A stretch of 64,000 nucleotides of DNA from Microcoleus vaginatus HSN003 (GCF_022701255.1 NZ_CP031705.1:3410001-3474000), one strand, 5' to 3'; counted from the stretch's first letter, positions 25,700-34,931 are shown. Notes: a model not told the origin generated them from the sequence alone. Numbers and translations: made by a program.

Positions 25700-27133
25700 T
25701 CAGACTGCCGATTTCCAAGTGCCGTGAAAGCCCAAAGGTATGACACCGGGCAATTCTAGCTTGCAAACAGGTTCGCGGGAAAGTCCGTCGCTGTCAAATA
25801 TCCAGACTTCGCTGCTATCAGAATTGCCGTCATAAATAACTGTTACTATCCAACCTTTTTCCGAGGAAATATCTGGAACGTAGATGGGCTCTGTGGGATA
25901 GCGATTTTCGCCCAAGTCGGCAATTGTGAGATTGTGGCTTTGCGTGTCCAAACGGGCGATCGCGCCGAAACGTTCCGGTACAATATCAACGTCAGGCCGA
26001 TACATTGCCAGATAAATATATCGTGAGTCTTGCCCTATTTCGGAAGCAGGTACCATCGGAAATTCGCAAGGTTGATCCAGCAATTCTTCGGCTGCTGTCA
26101 CTTTCGCCGTCTGAGGATTGAGATGCAGCCGCCACAGAGTCCCCTCCGCATCGGTGCGAGTTTCACCTGTCGCTACTTCTTTCAGCCGCTGATTAGTTTG
26201 AAAGTCAGCGAAGCGCACAAAATCAACCGCCACCGAACCATCTTCCTTCACAAAACCGTTAGCAAAATGCCACTGATACCAAGGTTCGGTTTCGCCGCGA
26301 CTAACTAAAGATAGAGTTTCCGAGTCAATAACTAATATCTGCGTCCCTAACTCCGGTTTCCATTCAAAAGAGTCGCCGAAACTGCTAATTCCAGCTAATA
26401 CTGGCAATAATTTGAGTCGCACCGGCGGCACAAAAAATATTAGATACTTTCCAGCAAAAACAAAATCGTGGAGCAGGGGAGTTCCATCTAACCCCACAGT
26501 TCCTTGTTGCACAATTTGGCCTGTAGGATCGCTTTTATACAGATTCAACTTTGTACTCGCACCATGTGTAATCCCAAAGTTAAAAATATTGCCAGTAATC
26601 GGGTCACGCTTGCAGTGAGCAGAATAAGAAGATCCACTCTCTAAACTTCCTAAATCGTCCGTTCCCTGAGTTTCCAGAGTTTGCAAATCGAGGCTGTGAG
26701 GCAAGCCGCCTTCCCACAAAGCTAAAAGGCGATCGGGCAAAGCTAAAACTGAAGTATTGGCAGCATTTTTAACAGATTTAGTCCACCGCAACCACACCGG
26801 GCCCGGTGCTGTCATGCCATAATTACTGTAGAGAAATTTATCAGCTTTTTCCTCAGCTTGATATCCGGCTGTCTGCACGTAGCGATAAACAGCAGCAGCA
26901 CCGACCTCGGTAAAATGTACTGCCAAAATTGCACCATCGCCATCAAACCAGTGTCCCGCATTCATGCCACCGCGTTCCAAACGTGCGGGCCCGTTACGGT
27001 AGAGAGTGCCGCGAAATCCTGCGGGAATTTTACCGCTTTTAACGGATAACTGAGTCAGCGGAAATTCCGCAGCCGGACGGGCTAAAGCTTGAGCCCAGGA
27101 TTTTTTAGCTGAGATTTTAGTGTCGGTTTTCAT
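25700..27133 (-). CDS. Carotenoid cleavage oxygenase
   Basis: 477 residues of the RPE65/carotenoid oxygenase family (seven-bladed propeller with Fe2+ held by four His). The four ligands are visible in SSYSAHCKRDP, TPLLHDFVFAG, WYQWHFANGF and the C-terminal GFHGTWKSAV. GTLYRNGPARLERGG and HWFDGDGAI near the N-terminus are typical. The enzyme splits carotenoids or apocarotenoids with O2 to aldehydes such as retinal; apocarotenoid 15,15'-oxygenase is the closest well-known cyanobacterial type, but the exact bond is not predictable. Upstream of it, divergent, is the LD-carboxypeptidase gene. Confidence 0.92.
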   Translation of the reverse strand: MKTDTKISAKKSWAQALARPAAEFPLTQLSVKSGKIPAGFRGTLYRNGPARLERGGMNAGHWFDGDGAILAVHFTEVGAAAVYRYVQTAGYQAEEKADKFLYSNYGMTAPGPVWLRWTKSVKNAANTSVLALPDRLLALWEGGLPHSLDLQTLETQGTDDLGSLESGSSYSAHCKRDPITGNIFNFGITHGASTKLNLYKSDPTGQIVQQGTVGLDGTPLLHDFVFAGKYLIFFVPPVRLKLLPVLAGISSFGDSFEWKPELGTQILVIDSETLSLVSRGETEPWYQWHFANGFVKEDGSVAVDFVRFADFQTNQRLKEVATGETRTDAEGTLWRLHLNPQTAKVTAAEELLDQPCEFPMVPASEIGQDSRYIYLAMYRPDVDIVPERFGAIARLDTQSHNLTIADLGENRYPTEPIYVPDISSEKGWIVTVIYDGNSDSSEVWIFDSDGLSREPVCKLELPGVIPLGFHGTWKSAV

Positions 27134-27206
27134 TTAAAACTGGCAATTTTCAACTGATATTGCAGAAATTTTCCTATACAATTATAGCAAAAATTACCTA
27201 ACAGCT

Positions 27207-28223
27207 ATGACTCTCCGCCGCCGTACTCTGCTCACAACTTTTGGGCTGACTGCTATTGGTACTCAGCTTTTGCCTATCGCCCAAACCAATTTATCTCCCA
27301 AAAGTCCGATCGTTAAGCCGCGCCGCCTGCAAGTTGGCGATACAGTAGCTTTAATCAATCCTGCCGCTTTCAACTACGAAAAAGAAGTGCAGCCATTTTT
27401 TAAAGTTATGGAAAAGTTGGGTTTAAAAGTTAAATTGGGAGAGCATTTTTACGACCGCTACGGCTATTTAGCAGGCAAGGATGCCGATCGCGCCGCCGAT
27501 GTCAACGCAGCCTTTGCCGATGACTCAGTGCGAGCTATTTTTACTGGGATGGGCGGCTGGGGCTGTGCTCGGATATTGCCGCTCCTGGATTACCATATTA
27601 TCGGCAACAATCCCAAAATTATTATGGGATTTAGCGATATTACTGCGCTGTTATTGGCGATTTATGCTAAAACTAATAGAGTTACTTTTCACGGCCCTTT
27701 AGGTGCCTCAACTTGGAGTCCCTTTACAGTAAATTACGTCAAAAAAGTTTTGTTTGACGGAGGTGCTGTGACGATGGAAAACTCCAAAAACGTGCAAGTT
27801 CAAACAATCGGGCGGGGCACAGCTAGGGGAAAACTAATCGGCGGCAATTTATCAGTAATCGCAGCAATGGTGGGTTCTGTATATTTACCGCAGTGGGAAA
27901 ATAGTATTTTGTTTGTTGAGGAAGTTGGCGAAGAAGTTTATCGCATCGATAGAATGTTGACGCAGCTCAAATTAGCGGGCATTCTCGATAAAATATCCGG
28001 TTTTATTTTCGGACAGTGTACCAAGTGCGAAGCTGAAAAACCGCAAGAGTCTCTAACCTTACCTCAAGTCTTGTCCGACCACATTCGCCCTTTGAAGATT
28101 CCCGCGTGGTACGGTTCAATGGTGGGACACATCCGGGAGCAGTTCACTTTGCCGATCGGTCAAGAAGTCGAAATCGATGCTGACTCTGGTACAATCAGAT
28201 TATTAGAATCCGCTGTCAGCTAA
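27207..28223 (+). CDS. LD-carboxypeptidase (peptidase S66), exported
   Basis: 338 residues. The N-terminus MTLRRRTLLTTFGLTAIGTQ looks like a Tat or Sec signal (twin-Arg, no charged residue afterwards for 20). The S66 fold follows from about 40. Nucleophile Ser143 lies in IMGFSDITALL, the triad Glu in FVEEVGEEVYRIDRML and the His in VGHIREQFTLPIG. The family removes the terminal D-alanine from tetrapeptides in peptidoglycan recycling, or cleaves microcin-like conjugates. A periplasmic location suggests a wall-remodelling role. Start ATG 27207 after ACAGCT; divergent from the carotenoid oxygenase. Confidence 0.9.
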   Translation: MTLRRRTLLTTFGLTAIGTQLLPIAQTNLSPKSPIVKPRRLQVGDTVALINPAAFNYEKEVQPFFKVMEKLGLKVKLGEHFYDRYGYLAGKDADRAADVNAAFADDSVRAIFTGMGGWGCARILPLLDYHIIGNNPKIIMGFSDITALLLAIYAKTNRVTFHGPLGASTWSPFTVNYVKKVLFDGGAVTMENSKNVQVQTIGRGTARGKLIGGNLSVIAAMVGSVYLPQWENSILFVEEVGEEVYRIDRMLTQLKLAGILDKISGFIFGQCTKCEAEKPQESLTLPQVLSDHIRPLKIPAWYGSMVGHIREQFTLPIGQEVEIDADSGTIRLLESAVS

Positions 28224-28248
28224 ATCTTAAACTCTTCTGGATATTACC

Positions 28249-28297
28249 GAGGCAGAGCCTCCGGATCTGCGTTCCCAGGCAGAGCCAGGGAACGAGA
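28249..28297. repeat. REP-like repeat with CGTTCCC...GGGAACG hairpin, copy 1
   Basis: GAGGCAGAGCCTCCGGA followed by CGTTCCCAGGCAGAGCCAGG and GAACG: a stem CGTTCCC/GGGAACG around a GGCAGAGCC core. A mirrored relative occurs at 46803-46850 and a fragment (GGTTCCCAGGCAGAGGCGG) near 35320. Confidence 0.65.
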
Positions 28298-28327
28298 AAT
28301 AAATTTAAACACAAAATCAGAAATATC

Positions 28328-29086
28328 GTGAAAAAAACCGCACAATTAATTAAACCCTTAACAGTAATAATCTTGACAATTCTTTGCCTGTTGCCGCTCA
28401 ATGCCTGTGCAGCAGCAAGTAAAACCGCTAACAGCGACCCAGTTTATCAGCAGCGAACAGTCCACAATCCCGACGGAATAGGCAAATTTTACATGGGTCG
28501 AGAAATTGCCCAAGTCATGGGATATCAAGGCGCTAGTTGGCTGGAAAGACCGTCTCGCGGCATGGAAGAAAAATCAGCTCGCTTAGTGAACAATCTCGAT
28601 TTAAAACCAACCGATGTTGTAGCAGACATTGGAGCGGGAACGGGATATTTTAGCTTTCGCCTCGCTCCCTTAGTTCCACAAGGAAAGGTTTTGGCTGTTG
28701 ACGTGCAGCCGGAAATGATTAATTTTATTAAATTGAATAAACAAGAAAACAATATCGCTAACGTTGAGCCAGTTTTGGGAAGTATCGACAATCCGAATTT
28801 GCCGGAAAATAGCGTAGATTTAGTTTTGATGGTCGATGCTTATCACGAATTTGCATATCCCAGAGAAATGATGCAAGGAATTGTGAAAGCACTCAAACCG
28901 GGAGGCCGTACGGTATCGATCGAGTATCGGGGCGAAAATCCGCTGATTCCCATTAAAGGTTTGCACAAAATGACGCAGAAGCAGGTGAAAAAAGAAATGG
29001 CCGCCGTCGGTTTAGTATGGAAAGAGACAAAAGATATGTTACCCCAGCAGCATTTGATGGTGTTTGAGAAACCATCTCAAATTTAG
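28328..29086 (+). CDS. Lipoprotein-like class I SAM-dependent methyltransferase
   Basis: 252 residues from GTG 28328. A hydrophobic N-terminus ends in a lipobox LLPLNACA (Cys27). The methyltransferase core starts at about 90: DVVADIGAGTGYFS is motif I, VLAVDVQPEM motif II, and LVLMVDAYHEF and ALKPGGRTV the later motifs. The acceptor is unknown. A methyltransferase attached to the outside of the plasma membrane is odd since SAM is cytosolic, so either the signal is not processed or the domain has another role. There is about 100 bp between it and the S66 gene, occupied by a REP-like repeat. Confidence 0.85.
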   Translation: MKKTAQLIKPLTVIILTILCLLPLNACAAASKTANSDPVYQQRTVHNPDGIGKFYMGREIAQVMGYQGASWLERPSRGMEEKSARLVNNLDLKPTDVVADIGAGTGYFSFRLAPLVPQGKVLAVDVQPEMINFIKLNKQENNIANVEPVLGSIDNPNLPENSVDLVLMVDAYHEFAYPREMMQGIVKALKPGGRTVSIEYRGENPLIPIKGLHKMTQKQVKKEMAAVGLVWKETKDMLPQQHLMVFEKPSQI

Positions 29087-29307
29087 CAGCCAAACAGAGC
29101 GATTGTTTACCATTTTTACTCATTTTTGTCAAGGTACAAAAGACGTATTTTTGAGTCGCGCGGGCGATCGGTCAAACATACTAAGCCTTAAGTAACCCTT
29201 AAGATAGACATTTTACTAAAAATACCATTTACAATTAAAAATTGATAACCCAGAGGCGCTTCCTTCATTTTTCAAGCGAAGAAGTGTCGCTATTAAGAAG
29301 TACCAGC

Positions 29308-30309
29308 GTGAACATTCCAAGTTCCATCCTCACCATGCTCGCCGGCATCGTAGTGACTCTGATCAGTCTCTGGTACGGGCAGAATCACGGTTTGATGCCG
29401 ATCGCCGCCTCTGACGAAGCATCCGACATAGACGCACTTTTCAATACAATGATGACCATTTCCACTGGATTATTTATCATGGTCCAGGGAGTGCTAGTCT
29501 TTGCTGCAATTAAATATCGCCGCCGTCCAGGAGACAACACAGACGGGCCGCCTTGGCATGACAACTTTCCCTTAGAAATTCTTTGGACAGCCGTGCCGGC
29601 GGTGATTATTTTAGGAATCGGAGTCTACAGTTTTGAGATTTACAACTCAATGGGAGGCCTCGATCCGATGGGCAATCATGACCACGGCACCATGCAAGCG
29701 CACTCTAAAATGCGGGGAAGTGCGATCGCAGCCACACTCTCAGATACACCCCAAAACGCCCCTCAAATTCCGTCTCAAAAACTCGTTGCTTTAGGCGTAG
29801 GCGCTTCCCCTGAAAATGAAGACACACCAGCAGACTTAGTTGTCAATGTCATGGGTTTGCAGTACGCCTGGATTTTTAGCTATCCAGAAAGCGGCGTTAG
29901 CTCCGGTGAACTGCATATGCCAGCCAACCGCGACGTACAGCTAAATATTTCAGCTCAAGACGTGCTGCACGCATTTTGGCTGCCGGAATTTCGCCTCAAA
30001 CAAGATGCAATTCCCGGGCGGCCGAGCGAACTGAGATTTACACCAACTAAAACCGGCGAATACCGGGTTGTTTGTGCTGAATTGTGCGGCGCTTATCACG
30101 GAGCGATGAAAGCTTTAGCAGTCGTTCACACGCCAGAAGAATTCGACACTTGGCTGCAAAGCCAGCAAGTTGCTAGCAGTCAAAACTTAGAGCAAGCAGT
30201 TGCAGTCAATCCTGGGGAATTGTCTGACGGAGAATTTTTGGCTCCCTACGTCAGGGAAATAAAAATTAATTCCGAAACCCTAGAACAACTTCACCCAACT
30301 CATCACTAA
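29308..30309 (+). CDS. ctaC: Cytochrome c oxidase subunit II
   Basis: 333 residues from GTG 29308; the frame is open to 29242 but cyanobacterial subunit II starts at (M)NIPSSI, so the shorter form is preferred. Two transmembrane helices (about 5-25 and 50-70; 90-110 for the second hairpin) anchor the periplasmic CuA domain, where electrons enter from cytochrome c6 or plastocyanin. CuA ligands are His221, Cys256, Cys260, His264 and Met267 (CAELCGAYHGAM). Between helix 2 and the cupredoxin there is an extra stretch of about 60 residues, His/Met-rich at first (GNHDHGTMQAH). First gene of ctaC-ctaD-ctaE. Confidence 0.95.
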   Translation: MNIPSSILTMLAGIVVTLISLWYGQNHGLMPIAASDEASDIDALFNTMMTISTGLFIMVQGVLVFAAIKYRRRPGDNTDGPPWHDNFPLEILWTAVPAVIILGIGVYSFEIYNSMGGLDPMGNHDHGTMQAHSKMRGSAIAATLSDTPQNAPQIPSQKLVALGVGASPENEDTPADLVVNVMGLQYAWIFSYPESGVSSGELHMPANRDVQLNISAQDVLHAFWLPEFRLKQDAIPGRPSELRFTPTKTGEYRVVCAELCGAYHGAMKALAVVHTPEEFDTWLQSQQVASSQNLEQAVAVNPGELSDGEFLAPYVREIKINSETLEQLHPTHH

Positions 30310-30339
30310 AAATAGTCATTAGTTCCTGGCACTGGATAT

Positions 30340-30387
30340 TTTATCCTGAGCTAATAACTAATGACTAATAACTAATGACTAATAACT
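30340..30387. repeat. Heptad repeat before ctaD (ACTAATG/ACTAATA units)
   Basis: A period-7 array of ACTAATG and ACTAATA alternates up to the base before the ctaD ATG. Its complement also appears at 30310-30330 (ATAGTCATTAGTTCC), so the transcript could fold here. Confidence 0.85.
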
Positions 30388-32193
30388 ATGACACAAGCAC
30401 AGTTCCAAGAAAGTGCAAACACTGAGGCTCGCGGAACAGCGCCCGCCGATAGACATTGGCGCGACTATTTCACTTTTAATACCGATCACAAAGTCATCGG
30501 TATTCAATACCTAGTCACAACATTTATTTTCTATCTAATCGGCGGCGTGATGGCAACTTTGGTGCGAACAGAACTCGCCACCCCCGACTCCGATTTTGTC
30601 CCCCCCGAACTCTACAACAGTTTATTTACTGTTCACGCTACGGTGATGATCTTCCTGTGGATCGTACCCGCCGGAGCCGGATTTGCTAACTTTTTGATCC
30701 CCTTAATGATTGGGGCAAAAGACATGGCATTTCCCAGGCTGAATGCGATCGCCTTTTGGCTAATTCCCGTAGGCGGCCTGTTGCTGTTGAGCAGTTTTTT
30801 GGTAGGAGCCCCACAAGCGGGTTGGACTTCTTACCCGCCTTTGAGCTTAGTTACTGCTCAAGCGGGGGAAGAAATTTGGATTCTCAGCGTTTTGATTCTG
30901 GGAACTTCTTCGATTTTGGGGGCGGTGAATTTTGCCGTTACCATCTTTACCATGCGGGTTCCGAGCATGGGTCTCAATGATATGCCTTTGTTTTGCTGGG
31001 CGATGATTGCGACTTCAGCGCTCACTTTGATTGCTACTCCAGTGTTAGCCGCAGCTTTGATTTTGCTGTCGTTTGACTTGTTAGCGGGGACGGCATTTTT
31101 TAACCCGAGCGGCAACGGCGATCCCATCGTCTACCAGCATTTATTCTGGTTTTATTCGCACCCGGCAGTTTACATTATGATTATGCCCTTTTTCGGGGTG
31201 ATTTCAGAAGTTTTGCCGGTGCATTCGCGCAAGCCAATTTTTGGTTATTTGGCGATCGCATATTCGAGTCTCGCTATCAGCTTTTTAGGCTTGATCGTGT
31301 GGGCGCACCATATGTTTACCAGCGGTACTCCCGGCTGGCTGCGGATGTTTTTTATGATCACCACTATGATCATCGCCGTACCCACAGGGATTAAAATATT
31401 TAGCTGGTTGGCAACTATTTGGGGAGGAAAACTCCGGCTTGTCAGCGCCATGCTATTTGGGATGGGTTTTATCTCAACATTTGTGCTCGGTGGCATCACC
31501 GGGATCATGGTAGCTTCCGTACCTTTCGACATTCACGTTCACGACACTTATTTTGTCGTCGCTCACCTCCACTACGTGCTGTTTGGCGGCTCAGTGTTTG
31601 GAATTTACGCTGCTTTTTACCACTGGTTCCCCAAAATGACGGGGCGGATGATTAATGAATTTTGGGGTAGAGTTCACTTTGTTTTAACTTATGTTGGCTT
31701 TACTGTAACTTTCCTGCCGATGCACGCTTTGGGGATGCAAGGAATGCCCCGGCGGGTGGCAATGTACGACCCGAAATTTACCACAATTAATGTCATTTGT
31801 ACTGTCGGTGCTTATATGCTGGCAGTGTCTACAATCCCGTTTATCATTAATGTGATTTGGAGCTGGAGGTACGGGCCGAAAGCAGGCGACAATCCTTGGC
31901 AAGCTTTGAGTTTGGAATGGATGACGACTTCGCCACCCCCGATCGAAAATTTTGAAGGAGTGCCGGTATTGGCAACGGGGCCTTACGATTACGGCATGGA
32001 AAAAATTCAGAATACCGGGGAACGTCTCAGGCTCAAACTGAGGGAAAATGCCACCCGCAACGCCCAGAAAACAGGTATTCCTATTGCGGAGGCTCAAGCT
32101 TCAACTTTCTTGGGCCGTACTGCAACTTTGGTCGCTCCTGAATCAGAGATAGATGTTGATGCTCCTGCTGATGAAAGTCAAGATGGTGAGTAG
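30388..32193 (+). CDS. ctaD: Cytochrome c oxidase subunit I
   Basis: 601 residues, about 12 transmembrane helices. Heme a, CuB and heme a3 ligands are in place: YNSLFTVHATVMIFLW (heme a His), WFYSHPAVYI (CuB His with cross-linked Tyr four residues on), VWAHHMFTSG (two CuB His), VAHLHYVLFGG (heme a3 and heme a His). FNTDHKVIGIQYL at the N-terminus and a basic, acidic C-terminal tail (after 530) are as usual for cyanobacterial aa3 oxidases. It reduces O2 to water, pumps protons, and shares the plastoquinone/cytochrome c pool with photosynthesis. Confidence 0.97.
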   Translation: MTQAQFQESANTEARGTAPADRHWRDYFTFNTDHKVIGIQYLVTTFIFYLIGGVMATLVRTELATPDSDFVPPELYNSLFTVHATVMIFLWIVPAGAGFANFLIPLMIGAKDMAFPRLNAIAFWLIPVGGLLLLSSFLVGAPQAGWTSYPPLSLVTAQAGEEIWILSVLILGTSSILGAVNFAVTIFTMRVPSMGLNDMPLFCWAMIATSALTLIATPVLAAALILLSFDLLAGTAFFNPSGNGDPIVYQHLFWFYSHPAVYIMIMPFFGVISEVLPVHSRKPIFGYLAIAYSSLAISFLGLIVWAHHMFTSGTPGWLRMFFMITTMIIAVPTGIKIFSWLATIWGGKLRLVSAMLFGMGFISTFVLGGITGIMVASVPFDIHVHDTYFVVAHLHYVLFGGSVFGIYAAFYHWFPKMTGRMINEFWGRVHFVLTYVGFTVTFLPMHALGMQGMPRRVAMYDPKFTTINVICTVGAYMLAVSTIPFIINVIWSWRYGPKAGDNPWQALSLEWMTTSPPPIENFEGVPVLATGPYDYGMEKIQNTGERLRLKLRENATRNAQKTGIPIAEAQASTFLGRTATLVAPESEIDVDAPADESQDGE

Positions 32194-32325
32194 TTATTAG
32201 TCATCAGTCATTAGTCATTGGGCATTGTTGACTGTTGACTGTTAACTAATGACTGATGACTAATGCCAACTGCCCACTACCAAATGACAACTGACAACTG
32301 ACAACTGACTTCTTCATTACCAATT
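32194..32325. repeat. Heptad repeats between ctaD and ctaE
   Basis: A series of period-7 arrays: TTAGTCA, TTGACTG, TAACTAATGAC and AACTGAC, with complementary sets on either half (TTGACTGTTGACTG versus CTGACAACTGACAACTGAC). No open frame. The arrays end about 20 bp before ctaE. Confidence 0.85.
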
Positions 32326-32329
32326 TCTT

Positions 32330-32953
32330 ATGCAAATTCCAGCGATCGATCCGACAAAAACAGCCCTAAATTACCACCACGAGGGCGAAGTAGAAGCACA
32401 CGGTGTCGAGCATCCCGACCACAGAATGTTAGGCGTAATTGTGTTCCTGTGCGCTGAAGGCATGATATTTTTGGGTATGTTTGCCGCGTATTTGATTTAT
32501 CGGGCGATGGCCCCCGTGTGGCCTCCTGAAGGTACGCCGGCGCGAGAGTTATTGCTGCCGGGAATCAATACGGTAATTCTGATTGCTAGCAGTTTTGTGA
32601 TTCACAATGCAGATACTGCAATCAAAAAGAATGATGCCGCCGGAATGCGGAACTGGCTGCTCGTAACTATTGCTATGGGCGCAGTTTTCTTGTTCGGTCA
32701 AGTTTACGAATACACTCATTTAGAGTTTGGTTTGACGACGAATTTGTATGCCAGTTGCTTTTACGTTTTGACTGCTTTTCACGGCTTGCACGTTACGTTG
32801 GGAGTGCTGCTGATGGTCGCTGTCGTGTGGCGATCGCGCTCGCAAGGTCACTATTCTAGCGAGCACCACTTTGGAATCGAAGCGACTGAGATTTACTGGC
32901 ACTTTGTGGATGTGATTTGGATTGTTTTGTTTTTGCTGCTGTATATTTTGTGA
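32330..32953 (+). CDS. ctaE: Cytochrome c oxidase subunit III
   Basis: 207 residues, five transmembrane helices, the shorter subunit III seen in cyanobacteria. EGMIFLGMFAAYLIYR, PGINTVILIASSF, GQVYEYTHL and FHGLHVTLGV followed by EIYWHFVDVIWIVLFLLLYIL are family signatures. It stabilises the proton-pumping core of the oxidase. Followed 43 bp later by a strong terminator that ends the cta operon. Confidence 0.96.
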   Translation: MQIPAIDPTKTALNYHHEGEVEAHGVEHPDHRMLGVIVFLCAEGMIFLGMFAAYLIYRAMAPVWPPEGTPARELLLPGINTVILIASSFVIHNADTAIKKNDAAGMRNWLLVTIAMGAVFLFGQVYEYTHLEFGLTTNLYASCFYVLTAFHGLHVTLGVLLMVAVVWRSRSQGHYSSEHHFGIEATEIYWHFVDVIWIVLFLLLYIL

Positions 32954-32995
32954 TCCCAGAGGCTTTTCGACCTCTGCCACAAGAGATTTATATGA

Positions 32996-33015
32996 CCCCC
33001 AACTGGGGGTTTTTT
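32996..33015 (+). terminator. Rho-independent terminator of the cta operon
   Basis: CCCCC (32996-33000), loop AACT, GGGGG (33005-33009), then TTTTTT (33010-33015): a clean GC stem with a U tract directly downstream of ctaE. Confidence 0.8.
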
Positions 33016-33054
33016 ATTGTTTGGAGAGTGAGATCGCCTTTCATTCACCTCCTC

Positions 33055-33174
33055 ATATCCAATCCGTTAGCATCGGAATAGTAAATTCGAGTTCACGGTT
33101 GACGGTTGACTGTTGACAGTGAACAGTCAACCGTCAACAGTCAACATCATTCCGGTGTAACCGGAAATGATATC
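33055..33174. repeat. MITE-like repeat with GCATCGGAAT/ATTCCGGTG ends, copy 1
   Basis: Left end ATATCCAATCCGTTAGCATC (33055 onward) pairs with the right end ATTCCGGTGTAACCGGAAAT (to 33174). The middle is an inverted heptad array, GGTTGACGGTTGACTGTTGAC against GTCAACCGTCAACAGTCAAC (about 33097-33145). A second copy occurs at 45912-46045. Confidence 0.75.
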
Positions 33175-33234
33175 ACAGCCGATCGCGCTAAACTAAAAGT
33201 AGCAATTCTCCTATCCAGCAGCATTGAGAAAATT

Positions 33235-33516
33235 ATGCAGTGCGAATTGTGCGATCGACAAATGGAAGCATTAACCGCCCATCACCTCATCCCGAAACAA
33301 AACACCAAGCGGAAAAACGAAGATCCCAGCCCCACAATCGACATTTGCTCCGCTTGTCACCGCCAGATTCACTCTCTATTTGACAACAAACACCTCGCCC
33401 AAGAGCTCAACACCCTGGAAAAGCTCAAAAATGACCCTGAACTCCAGAAATTTGTCTCTTGGATTAAGAAACAAAAAACCGACAAACGCATTCAAGTACG
33501 CGGCAAAAAAACTTGA
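33235..33516 (+). CDS. Small HNH-type protein, 93 aa
   Basis: Starts at ATG 33235; the frame reaches back to 33106 but that part is the heptad repeat of the preceding element. Two CxxC pairs (Cys3-Cys6, Cys38-Cys41) would bind zinc, with His16-His17 (LTAHHLIPKQN) and His42, His46 (CHRQIHSLF) as the HNH-like beta-beta-alpha metal core; Asn23 fits the middle N. Candidate small nuclease or restriction-like enzyme; similar stand-alone HNH proteins are common in bacteria and uncharacterised. The tail is Lys-rich, consistent with nucleic-acid binding. Confidence 0.8.
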   Translation: MQCELCDRQMEALTAHHLIPKQNTKRKNEDPSPTIDICSACHRQIHSLFDNKHLAQELNTLEKLKNDPELQKFVSWIKKQKTDKRIQVRGKKT

Positions 33517-33687
33517 TTGCAGAGCCCGAACTCAGAGATATAGTCCTGGAGGCAGTTACTGTCTGAAACCCGGTTTATTCATAAAATTTTCCTTTCCTAA
33601 ACCAAAATTTTACAGAGAAACCCGGTTTGTTTGCGTAAATCCTAGTATAGTATTTTACTTATTCGTAACAAGCTGCCAAAAATTATC

Positions 33688-34917
33688 ATGAACCTCACCT
33701 CCCTCGAACTCGCAAAAGACCGAGCGCGCATCTACAAAAACTACCTCCAAATGGAAATAGATGCCAAAGCTAACATAAACAAACTAGCCTTTTTAGACCG
33801 GGGTATTGAAAAATCTCCTTACCAACAAGAAATTAAAAACTATCCCGATTATCTCAAACAGAAACCCGACGGCTTAAAAGTAATTAGCTCTATTCCCGGC
33901 CCCAATAATCCCCTCAAACTTACCCCGTTTCCCAGCCTGGGAGAAGTACCTCAAATTAACTCTCAAGCTTTAAACTTTTTGCACGCAGAGATTAAGGAAG
34001 CCTGCGTTTGCATTGGTACTTTTGTAGACGGCAAAATTCAGGCGCAGTGGCTGGGGAAAAACGCACTTACCAATGCTGAGCAGTGGAGTGCTACTAAAAT
34101 TATCCCGCTCCTTAATATCGTCAGTCAAGTAAATAGCAAATATCCCGACTGCGACATTGACAACTGCGTTGTTAGAGATGGCAACGGGCTAAGACACGAT
34201 TTTTACTTTTACGATTTAGCAAAAGACATGATTAGCTATGCCTCAAATATAGCAAGTTCAAACTCCTTAGCCGCGATGTTCAAACGCTTCGATACTCGCA
34301 TAGGACTAGAGCAATGGCTCAAGAGCGCTACTGGCAATAACAACCTAATTTTTCGTGGCGATTACGGCGAAAATCCTTATCACAACAACCCAAAAATATT
34401 CGATCTCAGCAAAAAACAAGTGCTGCTAAGTGCCCCATTAAACAGCACCAAACAAAAAAATTCCGTATCTGCTTATGACTTGACCAGGCTAATTTCCATG
34501 TTAGGATGGCACTTCCACATCGAACAGCGATCGCGCATGAAAGGATCTCAGTGGAACAGCCTAGAAAGCATTGTCAGAGCAATGGGACATGACAGCGCTC
34601 GATATGTGGACGTAGCAATTAAAACTTTGGGGATGGAGAGCCTTATCACTTCTCCAGTAATTATCTCAAAATTGGGTTACGGACTGAGCTCGATCAGGGG
34701 AACCCTAGAAACAGTTTATGTGGCTTTAGTGCGGTTTGTTGACGAGCGGCCGAAGGCGGCGGGAAAGCCGGCAAAACTCAGAACTTTAGCCATGACTTTG
34801 CGGGCCGAAAAACCTGTAGGCGGTTCCAGTGTCGATCGCTTGGCGATCGAACTCGACGCCAGATTTTGCGCCGAAGTCACCGAAATTCTCCGCCGGTTGT
34901 TTGCGGAAGAATTTTAA
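33688..34917 (+). CDS. Class A beta-lactamase-like serine hydrolase (PBP fold), 409 aa
   Basis: No signal peptide. I see the order of class A beta-lactamase motifs: SxxK in EQWSATKII (Ser134-Lys137), an SDN-like YASNIASSNSLAAMF (Ser186-Asn187) about 50 residues later, an alpha-helix NSVSAYDLTRLISMLGW as after the omega loop, and a KxG element (SKLGYGLSS) on the last strand before TVYVALVRF. All are degenerate relative to true beta-lactamases, and the N-terminal 100 residues are unlike them. It is therefore a cytosolic serine hydrolase or inactive relative rather than a drug-resistance enzyme. Preceded by two direct copies of AAACCCGGTTT. Confidence 0.65.
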   Translation: MNLTSLELAKDRARIYKNYLQMEIDAKANINKLAFLDRGIEKSPYQQEIKNYPDYLKQKPDGLKVISSIPGPNNPLKLTPFPSLGEVPQINSQALNFLHAEIKEACVCIGTFVDGKIQAQWLGKNALTNAEQWSATKIIPLLNIVSQVNSKYPDCDIDNCVVRDGNGLRHDFYFYDLAKDMISYASNIASSNSLAAMFKRFDTRIGLEQWLKSATGNNNLIFRGDYGENPYHNNPKIFDLSKKQVLLSAPLNSTKQKNSVSAYDLTRLISMLGWHFHIEQRSRMKGSQWNSLESIVRAMGHDSARYVDVAIKTLGMESLITSPVIISKLGYGLSSIRGTLETVYVALVRFVDERPKAAGKPAKLRTLAMTLRAEKPVGGSSVDRLAIELDARFCAEVTEILRRLFAEEF

Positions 34918-34931
34918 ACGCGGGCGATCGA

